64,000 nucleotides of DNA, taken from contig BQMO01000014.1 of NCBI GenBank assembly GCA_022180725.1, positions 248,001-312,000 of the forward strand, written 5' to 3'. The notes under the pieces were generated by a model. It was not told the origin of the DNA. It worked only from the letters and a program-made list of their open reading frames with translations, and did not search any database. This stretch comes from Phycisphaerae bacterium (GTDB lineage: Bacteria; Planctomycetota; Phycisphaerae; Phycisphaerales; UBA1924). The translations under genes and the position numbers were made by a program. This document shows positions 25,803 to 33,923 of the stretch, piece after piece (positions within the stretch are counted from its first letter, which is position 1; every line of letters starts with the position of its first letter).

Positions 25803-27917
25803 CTAGCCGACGTCTCCCAAACCCAGCGCCGACCCGTAGGCTTTCATCAGCCGACGCCGGACCAGCGTCTCGTCGGGGCGCTCCAGTCGCGGCGAGGTCT
25901 TGATCCACTCGGCGGCATCGCGCCGGGCCATGTTCAGCAGGTCGCGGTCGCGCGTGAGGTCGGCGATTCGGAAGGGTGGAAGGCCCGACTGCTTCGTCCC
26001 GAACAACTCCCCGGGGCCGCGCAGTTCCAGGTCCTTCTCCGCCAGGTCAAATCCGTCGCGGCAAGTCGCGAGCGTGCGCAGGCGCGCCTCGGCGTCCGGG
26101 GTGGTCGGGTCGGCGATCAGATAGCAGACGCTCGCCCGCGTGCCGCGCCCGACGCGCCCGCGTAACTGGTGTACCTGCGCCAGCCCGAACCGGTCGGCCT
26201 GCTCGATGACCATCACACTCGCATTGGGAACATCGACCCCGACCTCGATCACGGTCGTCGCCACGAGCACCTGCACCTCGCCCTCCCGGAAACGCTTCAT
26301 CACCTCATCGCGCTCGTTCTGTGACAGCCGGCCGTGCATGGCCTCGGCGCGCAGCCCCGCCAACGGTCCGGCGCGAAGTTCTTCGAGCACGGTTTTCAGG
26401 TCGCGCAGCGGCTGCTCGCCCGGGAGCGGTTCGTCGAGCGCCGCCGGTTCGATGGCCGGGACCACGACATACGCCTGTCCGCCCGTGCGGACCTGGTCCG
26501 CGACCTCCGCGTAGACGTGGTCTCGACGATCACCGCGAAACACACGGGTCTGCACCGGCAGTCGGCCGGGCGGGAGTGCGTCGATCGTGGAGATGTCCAG
26601 ATCGCCGAAGAGCGTCATCGCCAGCGAGCGGGGGATCGGCGTCGCCGTCATGACCAGGACGTGCGGCGTGGTGAGTTTGTCCGTCGCCCGGGCCCGAATC
26701 ACGGACCGTTGGTGCACCCCGAATCGGTGCTGTTCGTCGATCACCAGCACGCCGAGCTGCTTGAACGACACCCCTTCGGAGAGAAGGGCGTGGGTGCCAA
26801 TCAACAGGTCGATGTTGCCCGCGGCCAGGGCCGCCAGCGTCGCCGCCCGCTCGGGTTTCGGCGTCGAACCCGTGAGCCGCGCGATCCGCACGCGGGACTC
26901 CCGCAGCATCGCCCGGATGCTCGACTCGTGCTGCGCGGCGAGAAGTTCCGTCGGCGCCATGAGGGCGGCCTGATGACCGTGCGCGACGGCCAGCAGCATG
27001 CCCGCCAGCGCCACCGCCGTCTTCCCGCTTCCCACGTCCCCCTGGATCAGTCGATTCGTGGGCGACTCTCTTCCCAGGTCTTCGGCGACCTCGTGGAGAA
27101 CGCGCGCCTGCGCGGGCGTCAGATCGAACGGGAATCGCGCCACGATGCGGCGCTCGATTTGTGGCGTCATGGGCAGCGACGGCGCCTGCAGGTGCTCGCG
27201 CAGGTGCGCCCGCTTCAGGTGCACGCCCAACTGCAAGAGGAGCAACTCGTCGTACGCGAGCCGTCGTCGCGCGGCGGCGGCTTCGTCGAGATTCACCGGC
27301 ACGTGCAGTGCCCGGTACGCCTCGCGGAGTTCAGGCAGGTTCCTCACCCGGCAATAGGCCTCGCCGAGATGGTCTTCGATCAAGGGGAGCGCCGGCGGAA
27401 CGACCTTCCGCATGATCCGAAGGATCGCGCTGCTCGGCAACGCTTCCGTGGCCGGGTAGACCGGGCGTACTTCCGGCTGGTCCTCGGCGGGGGGCGGCTC
27501 GTCGGTGTCCAACACTTTCCACCTCGGGTTGACCAGTTGCGGCCCGCCGCCCCGCACGCCGACCTTCCCCTCCACCCATAGGCGCATCCCCGGCAGGATC
27601 TGATCCTTCAGGTACATCATGTTGAACCAGACCAGGTCGAGCCGGCCGGTGTGGTCCATGAGCACCGCCTCGAACCGTGGACGTTTCCCCAGCCGCACGG
27701 GTCGCGTCGCGGTGATCTCACCGCGCGTCGAGGCCTGGCTTCCGGGAATCAAGCCGCGAATGGTGGATTCCGGCTCGACCCGCTCATGCCGGAAAGGGTA
27801 ATGCGCCAGCAACCGACCGAGGTTCGTGAGGCCCATGTCGCGGAGCAGCCGCGCCTGTCGTTCGGTGATCGGGAGCCGTTCCACCGGTGTCGTCAATGAG
27901 AGGGCGGCGTTGCTCAT
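25803..27917 (-). CDS. recG: ATP-dependent DNA helicase RecG
   Basis: A 704-residue superfamily 2 helicase that remodels stalled replication forks and Holliday junctions. The N-terminal wedge/OB domain (about residues 50-150) precedes helicase motifs: Walker A GDVGSGKTAVALA, the DEQH box in VLVIDEQHRFGVHQR, TATPIPRSLAMT, and the C-terminal ATTVIEVGVDVPNA and QLRGRVGRG. Length is normal. The ATG at 27917 overlaps the DUF971 stop by 4 nt (ATGA), implying coupling. It is followed after 14 nt by the ATP-grasp-like gene. Confidence 0.95.
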   Translation of the reverse strand: MSNAALSLTTPVERLPITERQARLLRDMGLTNLGRLLAHYPFRHERVEPESTIRGLIPGSQASTRGEITATRPVRLGKRPRFEAVLMDHTGRLDLVWFNMMYLKDQILPGMRLWVEGKVGVRGGGPQLVNPRWKVLDTDEPPPAEDQPEVRPVYPATEALPSSAILRIMRKVVPPALPLIEDHLGEAYCRVRNLPELREAYRALHVPVNLDEAAAARRRLAYDELLLLQLGVHLKRAHLREHLQAPSLPMTPQIERRIVARFPFDLTPAQARVLHEVAEDLGRESPTNRLIQGDVGSGKTAVALAGMLLAVAHGHQAALMAPTELLAAQHESSIRAMLRESRVRIARLTGSTPKPERAATLAALAAGNIDLLIGTHALLSEGVSFKQLGVLVIDEQHRFGVHQRSVIRARATDKLTTPHVLVMTATPIPRSLAMTLFGDLDISTIDALPPGRLPVQTRVFRGDRRDHVYAEVADQVRTGGQAYVVVPAIEPAALDEPLPGEQPLRDLKTVLEELRAGPLAGLRAEAMHGRLSQNERDEVMKRFREGEVQVLVATTVIEVGVDVPNASVMVIEQADRFGLAQVHQLRGRVGRGTRASVCYLIADPTTPDAEARLRTLATCRDGFDLAEKDLELRGPGELFGTKQSGLPPFRIADLTRDRDLLNMARRDAAEWIKTSPRLERPDETLVRRRLMKAYGSALGLGDVG

Positions 27918-28231
27918 GGTGTTCGCGGCTCGATCTCACGAAGGTACTCCCAGGAGTACAGCCCCGTCGCGTGACCGTCGGAGAAACGCAGCCACAGCGC
28001 ATAGTTCCCGCGGATCTCCGCTTCCAGAATGGTCAGCGCCTCGGGCGCAACGCCGCCCGCGGGCACCACCGTCAGCGGATTCTGGGCGAGTTGGGTTCGC
28101 AGGTCCTTCGCGTCGGCGCTCGGGGACATCCGCCGGAGATAGGCGACCGGATAAAACACGGTGCGCCCATCCGGCCATCGAATGGCGACCCCCTTCGCGC
28201 GCTGAATATCAATGTCAACGGGCGGGTTCAT
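27914..28231 (-). CDS. DUF971 (GBBH-like N-terminal) domain protein
   Basis: A 105-residue protein with the DUF971 fold found at the N-terminus of gamma-butyrobetaine hydroxylase and as a stand-alone protein in bacteria. Typical segments are VAIRWPDGRTVFYPVAYLR, GNYALWLRFSDGHATGLYSWEYLREI. Stand-alone members have been linked to iron-sulfur assembly; here this is only an inference. The ATG at 28231 fits the family start. A -10-like TACGCT lies 10 nt upstream. It leads the recG operon. Confidence 0.85.
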   Translation of the reverse strand: MNPPVDIDIQRAKGVAIRWPDGRTVFYPVAYLRRMSPSADAKDLRTQLAQNPLTVVPAGGVAPEALTILEAEIRGNYALWLRFSDGHATGLYSWEYLREIEPRTP

Positions 28232-28241
28232 GCCGAACGCA

Positions 28242-28247
28242 AGCGTA
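28242..28247 (-). promoter_or_regulatory. -10-like TACGCT for the DUF971-recG operon
   Basis: On the minus strand TACGCT ends 10 nt before the ATG at 28231, predicting a leader of about 3 nt. No Shine-Dalgarno motif is present. Confidence 0.38.
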
Positions 28248-28300
28248 CGTCGGTGGTCGGGCGTGGCCGCTACCCTGCGTCGTCGCCCGCTGGAGTCGCC

Positions 28301-29146
28301 ATGCACCCGACCGATCACCTTCACGAGGCCATCATTCGTGCCGGGTCACCGATCTGCGTCGGGATGGACCCGGTGTACGAGCAGCTACCCGACGCCGTGC
28401 GCGCCCGGCATCACGAGCCGCTCGCGGCGATCGGGGAGTTTGGGCGTGGCGTGCTCCGGGCCATCGCCGGGGTGGCTCCCGCCGTCAAGTTCCAGAGCGC
28501 GTGCTATGAGCGGTACGGGTCGCGGGGCGTCGCCGTGCTCGAGGAGCATCTCCGCGACGCCGCGCAGGCTGGTCTGTTCATTGTCCTCGACGCGAAGCGT
28601 GGCGACATCGGTATCTCGGCGGCCCACTATGCCGCCGCCGCGTTGCGCGGCGGTGCGCACGCCGTTACCGTCAGCGGGTACCTCGGTCCCAGCGGCGTCA
28701 CGCCCTTTCTCGATGCCGGGCTGGGCGTGTTCGTGCTCGTGCGCACCAGCAACCCCGACAGCGACGCCGTGCAGGGGCACGCGCTGCGTGACGGTCGGAC
28801 CGTCGCGGAAATGATGGCCGACCACGTGGCGGCGCTGGGCGCCTCGCGTTTGGGCGCATGCGGGCTGTCCGCCGTCGGCGCGGTGGTGGGGGCCACCAAG
28901 TCCGCCGAGGCCGCCGCCCTGCGTGCTCGCATGCCCGATCAGGTCTTTCTGGTGCCCGGGTACGGCGCCCAGGGTGGCACGGCCGAGGACATTCGCGCGA
29001 TGCTCCGGGCCGATCGACGCGGCGTGCTCGTCACCGCGAGTCGCTCGGTGATCTACGCGAAGGGTGACGGTGCATGGGACGAGGCCGTGCGTGACGCGGC
29101 GACGCGTTTCCGCGACGAAATCGCCGCCGTAATCGCGGGGTCATGA
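28301..29146 (+). CDS. pyrF: orotidine 5'-phosphate decarboxylase
   Basis: A 281-residue enzyme catalysing the last step of UMP synthesis. It matches the longer type 2 (mycobacterial-like) family: GMDPVYEQLP at the N-terminus, catalytic LDAKRGDIG (Asp97, Lys99, Asp102), FVLVRTSNPDSDAVQ, and the C-terminal phosphate site FLVPGYGAQGG. GGAG at 28292-28295 is 5 nt before the ATG. TACCCT at 28271-28276 is a possible -10, so this gene has a conventional leader. It is divergent from the recG operon and stands alone. Confidence 0.93.
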   Translation: MHPTDHLHEAIIRAGSPICVGMDPVYEQLPDAVRARHHEPLAAIGEFGRGVLRAIAGVAPAVKFQSACYERYGSRGVAVLEEHLRDAAQAGLFIVLDAKRGDIGISAAHYAAAALRGGAHAVTVSGYLGPSGVTPFLDAGLGVFVLVRTSNPDSDAVQGHALRDGRTVAEMMADHVAALGASRLGACGLSAVGAVVGATKSAEAAALRARMPDQVFLVPGYGAQGGTAEDIRAMLRADRRGVLVTASRSVIYAKGDGAWDEAVRDAATRFRDEIAAVIAGS

Positions 29147-29150
29147 TCCA

Positions 29151-29188
29151 CAAAAAGACAGCCGCCGACCCAAACAAACAGGTCGGCG
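29151..29188 (-). terminator. terminator of the minus-strand PEP-CTERM gene
   Basis: The stem CGCCGACC/GGTCGGCG (29163-29170 with 29181-29188) has a 10-nt loop. On the minus strand it is followed by GCTGTCTTTTTGTGG. It lies just beyond the stop at 29214 and just after pyrF, so it may serve both. Confidence 0.7.
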
Positions 29189-29213
29189 ACCGTGAAGGTG
29201 GCTGGGAAATGTG

Positions 29214-29792
29214 TTACCGGCGACGCCGCGCGAGGAGCGGCAGCGCCGCGAGCGCCAGCAGCCCCGACGGCGCGGGCACGGGTGTGAAGAGCATCTCGAT
29301 GAGTGACACCTGGGCCAGGTCGAACGCCTGCGTATCGAGGGCCGACAGGGATACCAGCGTGGTGACGCGGAACGAATCCGTCGCCCGGCTGAACGTCAGC
29401 GTGGAGAAGACCGGGGGCGGGTTGTTCGTATCGAAGTTCAGTCCGCCGACGGCGATCACGCCCGGCGTGACCAGGTCCTCAACCGTGGTCTGGATGGTGA
29501 CGAACCCGCTTCCCAGGGCCGCGCCGAGCGTGCTGATGACCACCCCCGCGATTCCCCCGCTGTTCGACGTGCCGTCGAAGGTGATCGTGACGCTCCCGAC
29601 GCGGAACGGATCGACCGGGTCGCCGACGGTGCCGGCGGGGAAGTCGAAGGTGAGGTCCGCGTCAAAGGGGCCGAAGGTCGGCGTGGCCGGTCCGGCCGAA
29701 CCGACCGATGAATAGTTCGAGAACACAATGGCCGCCTGCGACGTGCCGCAGACCGCCAGCATCCCCACAACGCCCGCGATAGTGCCCTTCAT
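29214..29792 (-). CDS. PEP-CTERM-like secreted protein, tandem copy 2
   Basis: A 192-residue secreted protein with signal peptide (MKGTIAGVVGMLAV.. AQA) and the sorting tail VPAPSGLLALAALPLLARRRR. The body is closely parallel to the neighbour at 29856: both have an 'xTFSNxx' opening, FPAxTVGDPVxPxRxG, GSGFxxI and NNPPPV, then a long beta-rich stretch. The two likely arose by tandem duplication. GAGGG lies just before the ATG at 29792. Function unknown; no exosortase nearby. Confidence 0.8.
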   Translation of the reverse strand: MKGTIAGVVGMLAVCGTSQAAIVFSNYSSVGSAGPATPTFGPFDADLTFDFPAGTVGDPVDPFRVGSVTITFDGTSNSGGIAGVVISTLGAALGSGFVTIQTTVEDLVTPGVIAVGGLNFDTNNPPPVFSTLTFSRATDSFRVTTLVSLSALDTQAFDLAQVSLIEMLFTPVPAPSGLLALAALPLLARRRR

Positions 29793-29855
29793 AGTCCCTC
29801 GTCTCTCTCTGCGTCCACGCACGAACGGTCGGAACCACGCACGACCATCTCTCCA

Positions 29856-30455
29856 TCAGCGCCGACGGCGGAAAGCCAGCACCCCAGCCAGCCCAGCCAG
29901 GGCCATGGCGCCGGGCGTCGGCACCATCTTCTGCTCGATCAATCCAATCTGCGCGAGATCGTCACCCGGCGTGTCCGCCGCGGACATGAAGATGGTCTTC
30001 TTGACCTTGAACGACGTCGTCGGTGTTGCGAAATCGATGTTCTGGCCGACCGGCGGCGGGTTGTTCGCGTTGATGATGATCGAGGTTGACGCGATGATCC
30101 CCTCGAAACCTGGACGACGGTCCTCGACGACTTCGTTGAAGATGATGAACCCGCTGCCCGACACCGCGCCCAGGATTGACAGCACGTCGGTGGTGATCGG
30201 GGTGTCCGAATCCACGTCGAACGTGATGATGATGTTGCCGGCCCGGCGCGGGTGCACGGGGTCGCCCACCGTCGCCGCAGGGAAGATGAACGAGAAATCC
30301 ACATCGTCTAAACCGGTGGTGATGATCGCGTTCGGCAGGCTCCCGCCCACCAGCGACCCGCTCACCTGAAAGTTCGAGAACGTGATCGCCCCGAGCGATG
30401 AGCCCCCCAGCATCGCCAGGGCGGCCGCGGCCGTCAGCACACGAATGTTCCGCAT
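29856..30455 (-). CDS. PEP-CTERM-like secreted protein, tandem copy 1
   Basis: A 199-residue paralogue of the protein at 29214. It has a signal peptide (MRNIRVLTAAAALAMLGGSSLGA) and the tail VPTPGAMALAGLAGVLAFRRRR. Shared FPAATVGDPVHPRRAG and NANNPPPVG segments identify the pair. AAGGAG is 8 nt before the ATG at 30455. The 63-nt gap to the next gene suggests co-transcription. The family is unknown to me beyond its sorting signal. Confidence 0.8.
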   Translation of the reverse strand: MRNIRVLTAAAALAMLGGSSLGAITFSNFQVSGSLVGGSLPNAIITTGLDDVDFSFIFPAATVGDPVHPRRAGNIIITFDVDSDTPITTDVLSILGAVSGSGFIIFNEVVEDRRPGFEGIIASTSIIINANNPPPVGQNIDFATPTTSFKVKKTIFMSAADTPGDDLAQIGLIEQKMVPTPGAMALAGLAGVLAFRRRR

Positions 30456-30862
30456 CGCCGATCTCCTTCCTCTTCACATCTCTGAGCCACGGGTTCTCCC
30501 AAACCCGCGGCCTCGCCGGCCTCCGCCGACGATTCGGTCGCATGTGACGACGTGGACTACCCACGACGCCACACCCTCGGCGCGCGGTGACCCTCCGCGG
30601 CCGATTCTCGTCCCGCATCGCGAACGCACACCGCCCCGGCCTTACGCCGAGGAAGCACTCCGCGCGCTCGCGCCGCGGCACGATCAACCACGGACAAGGT
30701 GCATCATGGATTTGAAAATGCCACCAAACTGGAAGGAAAATCTGACGCCGACCGCAGTTTCCGCAATCCGACCCCGGGGTGAACCGCGAACACGACCTCA
30801 CCGCGTCAACGGTCAGGCTGATGTATGGGTCGGAAAAGTACGGTTATAGACCGCCGAGGCGG
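30456..30862. other. non-coding interval upstream of the PEP-CTERM pair
   Basis: About 400 nt between the start of the PEP-CTERM pair and the stop of nuoI. Apart from the ribosome site at its left end and a weak hairpin at its right end (30849-30864), I see no gene and no clear -10 element. A slightly AT-richer patch at 30705-30760 could hold the PEP-CTERM promoter. Confidence 0.45.
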
Positions 30863-30864
30863 TC
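30849..30864 (-). terminator. weak hairpin at the nuoI stop
   Basis: GACCGC-CGAG-GCGGTC overlaps the nuoI stop codon. On the minus strand it is followed by TATAACCGTACTTTTCC. The short stem and weak T-run make it a marginal terminator. Confidence 0.35.
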
Positions 30865-31408
30865 ACATCGGCTTGCGGTTGATGGTCATGTCGTAGACGT
30901 GGAGCAACTTCTCCTTGTCGAAAACCATCTCCTGCCGGCTCGCGCCCACCACGTCGTACACCGGCGTCAGTTCGATCGCGTCCACCGGGCACGCTTCCTC
31001 GCACATGCCGCAGTAGATGCACCGCAGCTCGTCGATCTCGAACTTGGCCGGGTACTTCTCCCGGTCGTCCCAGGGGCTTTCCTCGGCCTGGATGTGGATG
31101 CACCGGGCCGGGCAGATGGTCGGGCACATCATGCACGCCACGCACTTCACCCGCCCGTTCTCGTCGCGGTTCAGGCGGTGCACGCCGCGGAAGTTGCTCG
31201 CGTTCTGCCCGCCCTCGACCACCGGCAGGTCCTCACGGCGAACCTCGGGGTACTGCATGGTGCGGCTGGTGCGTCCCTGGCCGAACGAGGTGAAGAAGTG
31301 CCGCAGGGTGGTCCCGAAGCCTTTCACGATCTCGGGGATATAGACCGCCTCGAAGCGGTTCATCGGCGGGGGCGAAAGTCGAAGAATGTCGGTTTCTTGA
31401 ATGGCCAT
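30863..31408 (-). CDS. nuoI: NADH-quinone oxidoreductase subunit I (NuoI-like)
   Basis: A 181-residue ferredoxin-like subunit of respiratory complex I that carries electrons through two [4Fe-4S] clusters. The two binding motifs are CVACMMCPTICP and CIYCGMCEEACP. The N-terminal IVKGFGTTLRHFFTSF matches the NuoI amphipathic helix. No other complex I gene is adjacent, which is unusual because nuo genes normally form one operon. The ATG at 31408 is 10 nt after a TATACT -10. It is divergent from the membrane protein at 31457. Confidence 0.9.
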   Translation of the reverse strand: MAIQETDILRLSPPPMNRFEAVYIPEIVKGFGTTLRHFFTSFGQGRTSRTMQYPEVRREDLPVVEGGQNASNFRGVHRLNRDENGRVKCVACMMCPTICPARCIHIQAEESPWDDREKYPAKFEIDELRCIYCGMCEEACPVDAIELTPVYDVVGASRQEMVFDKEKLLHVYDMTINRKPM

Positions 31409-31418
31409 GCGCAAATGC

Positions 31419-31424
31419 AGTATA
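31419..31424 (-). promoter_or_regulatory. -10 TATACT of nuoI, in a divergent promoter region
   Basis: A near-consensus TATACT on the minus strand, ending 10 nt before the nuoI ATG. The underlying GTATAC is self-complementary, so TATACG on the plus strand could serve the divergent gene at 31457. No good -35 on either side. Confidence 0.5.
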
Positions 31425-31456
31425 CGCGGGGGCGCGAGCCGATGTACCATCCCCCG

Positions 31457-32260
31457 ATGCCCGGCCCCCACAAGACCACACCCTTGTTCGACCTGCTCTC
31501 GCGCGGCGCCACCACGACCCCCGTCGCCGCGCCGAGCAAACCCGTGGTCCGCGTTGAACTCAAGCCCCAGGCACACGGCCGCCCCGCCGAGTCGCCCCCG
31601 GCGGTCTCGGCGGGCAGCGGGGGCCTCGTCCGCCTCTCGCCCAATGCGGCGTACATCGCGGTGGCGGTGACGGCGGTGCTCGTCATTGTCGCGTACATCG
31701 TCGGGTTCAAGGTGGGCACGGCGAAAGAAGCGGCCCGAGCCGAGAAGGACCTCGCCGCGGCGTTTGGCAATCGCCCGTCCATCACCGAACCCGGCACGGG
31801 CCAGCCACAGCAACCCCGCTCCGGCAACGAGCCGAACCGCACGCCGACACAACCCGACACACCTCAGGGCGGCCAGCCCCAGGGAAACCAGCCCCTGCTC
31901 TCGACCGGGCCGATCCTGTCACGTCTGGGGTCCATCCCCGACCCCCGCGAACCGGGCAAGAACTACCTCTCGCTGGCCATTCTGCCCAAGGTCGACTGCG
32001 AATCCGCCATTCGGTTCCTCGCCGCCAACGCCACCGACGCCATCGCCGTGCCGCTGGATTCCAACGGGAATGAGGCGAATAATCCCGGCCCCGCGGGTCG
32101 GTATCAGTTGTTCGTGCTGCCCGGTTTCCTCGCGGGGGAACTCAGGAGCAGCGCGGCCCAGGCCCTGGAGGCCAAGGTCGCCCGGCTCGGACCGATCTGG
32201 CAGAAAGAACACCGCGGCTCGTCGGATTTCCGCATGCCGCAGTGGTACAAGAAGCAGTAG
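31457..32260 (+). CDS. single-pass membrane protein with Pro/Gln-rich linker
   Basis: A 267-residue protein of unknown function. One transmembrane helix at about residues 58-80 (AAYIAVAVTAVLVIVAYIVGF) follows a roughly 55-residue cytoplasmic N-terminus. A low-complexity Pro/Gln/Thr linker (about 105-150) leads to a C-terminal globular domain of about 110 residues starting at NYLSLAILPKVDCESAIRFLAAN. That layout resembles SPOR-type envelope proteins, but no SPOR signature was recognised. The start may be the ATG at 31442 (five residues earlier); neither has a ribosome site. The small basic protein gene follows after 11 nt. Confidence 0.72.
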   Translation: MPGPHKTTPLFDLLSRGATTTPVAAPSKPVVRVELKPQAHGRPAESPPAVSAGSGGLVRLSPNAAYIAVAVTAVLVIVAYIVGFKVGTAKEAARAEKDLAAAFGNRPSITEPGTGQPQQPRSGNEPNRTPTQPDTPQGGQPQGNQPLLSTGPILSRLGSIPDPREPGKNYLSLAILPKVDCESAIRFLAANATDAIAVPLDSNGNEANNPGPAGRYQLFVLPGFLAGELRSSAAQALEAKVARLGPIWQKEHRGSSDFRMPQWYKKQ

Positions 32261-32271
32261 GAAGGACCGCC

Positions 32272-32433
32272 ATGAGCCTCGACCGTTCACTGAAGATCTC
32301 CGCCAACCTCGCCGGGAAACGCTCCGTCATGACCCGGGCCGAACGCATCGGCAAACTCACCACCGACAAGAAGTTCGACCCGAAGAAGGACAAGGCCCTG
32401 GGCCTGGCCAAGACGCTCGTCGGCAAGAAGTAA
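32272..32433 (+). CDS. small basic protein (TIGR04137-like, PVC group)
   Basis: A 53-residue, highly basic protein. MSLDRSLK...RSVMTRAERIGKL matches a short family found in Planctomycetes, Verrucomicrobia and Chlamydiae, whose function is unknown and which may be ribosome- or nucleic-acid-associated. About a quarter of the residues are Lys or Arg. AGGAAGGA is 6 nt before the ATG. It lies 11 nt after the membrane-protein gene and before a strong terminator, so the two are probably one transcription unit. Confidence 0.8.
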   Translation: MSLDRSLKISANLAGKRSVMTRAERIGKLTTDKKFDPKKDKALGLAKTLVGKK

Positions 32434-32458
32434 CCCGCCGTCCAGATCCAGTGCTCAT

Positions 32459-32491
32459 CGCACCCCGCCCCGCGCGGGGTGCGTGTGTTTT
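32459..32491 (+). terminator. intrinsic terminator after the small basic protein gene
   Basis: A 10-bp perfect stem, CGCACCCCGC/GCGGGGTGCG, with a 5-nt loop, followed by TGTGTTTT. It ends the 31457-32433 transcription unit. Confidence 0.82.
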
Positions 32492-32618
32492 GGGAGGAGC
32501 AACCCTGCGTTGCACGCGCGGATTTCATGCGAGTTTCACGCGTCCCTCGAAACGACATGGCGCGGCTTCCTACGCTTGACTCCCGCGTGTGTGTGCGCGG
32601 CGAGCGAGAGGGCACCGC

Positions 32619-33905
32619 ATGGCCGGCGATGGGTACAAGAAGTACGTCCGATTCTTCGAACGAAATCCCGCGATCGTGGTGGAGTGGCACGACGACCAGA
32701 CCGACGCGGTGGGGTGGTTGTGCATCGATTCGCTCCGGGGCGGGGCGGCGGGCGGTGGTACGCGGATGCGCGACCGCGGCACGCGCGAAGAGGCCGTGTT
32801 CCTCGCCAAGACGATGGGGGTGAAGTTCCGGGTGTGCGGGCCGGACATCGGCGGGGGCAAGTCGGTCATCCGCTTCGACGCGTTGAACAACCCCAAGGCC
32901 AAGCAGGGCGTGCTCGAGCGCTGGTACCGACACGTGGGGCCGTACCTGAAGTTGTGCTACGGTACGGGCGGTGACGTGAACGTAGACGAAGTGAGCGAGG
33001 CCACCGCGATCACGTCGCGCGTCGTCGGAGTTGGGCACCCGCAGGAGGGCATCGCCCGGGGGCACATGAGCGCCGCCGATGGAGAGGACCCCGCGGCCAA
33101 AGTGCACCGCTTGCGAGAAGGGTGCGAGGCGACGGTGACCCTGCCGGACCTGCCCGGCCCGCGCGACGGCGCGTGGATGGTCGCCGACGTCGTAACGGGG
33201 CTGGGCGTGGCACGCTCCATCGAGACGTATTACCGCCTGCGGGGCAGGAAACTCGACGGGCAACGGCTGATGGTCGAGGGCTTCGGCGCGGTGGGGGCGT
33301 TCGCGGCGTACTACCTGGAGAAGCACGGCGTGCGACTGGTCGCCGCGTCGAGCAAAGATGCCAAGGGGTTCCGCGTCGCCATCAATGAGGCGGGTTTCAA
33401 CGCGCGCGACCTGGTGGCCTCGCGCGAGGGCACGAGCCTCCCGATGCCCAAGGGCAAAAAGGGGCACGTTGCCTCGAGCGAGACGGCCGAAGAAATCTTC
33501 GACGTTGAGGCCGATATCTTCATCCCCGCGGCGGCGTCGCACACGCTGACCGGCGGGCGGCTGAAGCAACTCCGCCGCGCGGGTGTCAAGGTGTGGTCCT
33601 GCGGGGCCAACAATCCGTTCGCGTACAAGACGAAGAAGGCGGACCTGGGCAAGTGGGTCGCGGAGATGCTCGACCTCCAGAAGAAGGCCGACAAGCACTT
33701 CGAGATCGTGCCGGACTTTGTCGCCAACTGCGGGATGGCCCGGACATTCGCGTACCTCATGGGCAAGGACGGGAAGACCGACGCGGCGTCGATCCTGGCG
33801 GATGCCCAGGCGTCGATCGACGGCGCGCTGGACAAACTCCTCCAGGGCTACACCAAGCGCACGGGGCTGCTGAAGCGCGGGTACGAGGTGTTCATCCCGG
33901 AATAG
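32619..33905 (+). CDS. Glu/Leu/Phe/Val dehydrogenase family protein
   Basis: A 428-residue NAD(P)-dependent amino-acid dehydrogenase that interconverts an amino acid with its 2-oxo acid and ammonia. The dimerisation/catalytic half contains GGGTRMRDRGTREEAVFLAKTM and GPDIGGGKSVI with the active-site lysine. The Rossmann half begins at RLMVEGFGAVGAFAAYYLEKHG. The ANNPF segment and C-terminal helices are present. Substrate residues do not allow me to choose between glutamate and leucine. GAGAGGG lies upstream of the ATG at 32619. It converges on the DUF3299 gene with an 18-nt gap and no terminator. Confidence 0.87.
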   Translation: MAGDGYKKYVRFFERNPAIVVEWHDDQTDAVGWLCIDSLRGGAAGGGTRMRDRGTREEAVFLAKTMGVKFRVCGPDIGGGKSVIRFDALNNPKAKQGVLERWYRHVGPYLKLCYGTGGDVNVDEVSEATAITSRVVGVGHPQEGIARGHMSAADGEDPAAKVHRLREGCEATVTLPDLPGPRDGAWMVADVVTGLGVARSIETYYRLRGRKLDGQRLMVEGFGAVGAFAAYYLEKHGVRLVAASSKDAKGFRVAINEAGFNARDLVASREGTSLPMPKGKKGHVASSETAEEIFDVEADIFIPAAASHTLTGGRLKQLRRAGVKVWSCGANNPFAYKTKKADLGKWVAEMLDLQKKADKHFEIVPDFVANCGMARTFAYLMGKDGKTDAASILADAQASIDGALDKLLQGYTKRTGLLKRGYEVFIPE

Positions 33906-33923
33906 GCCTCGACGGGACCGCGA

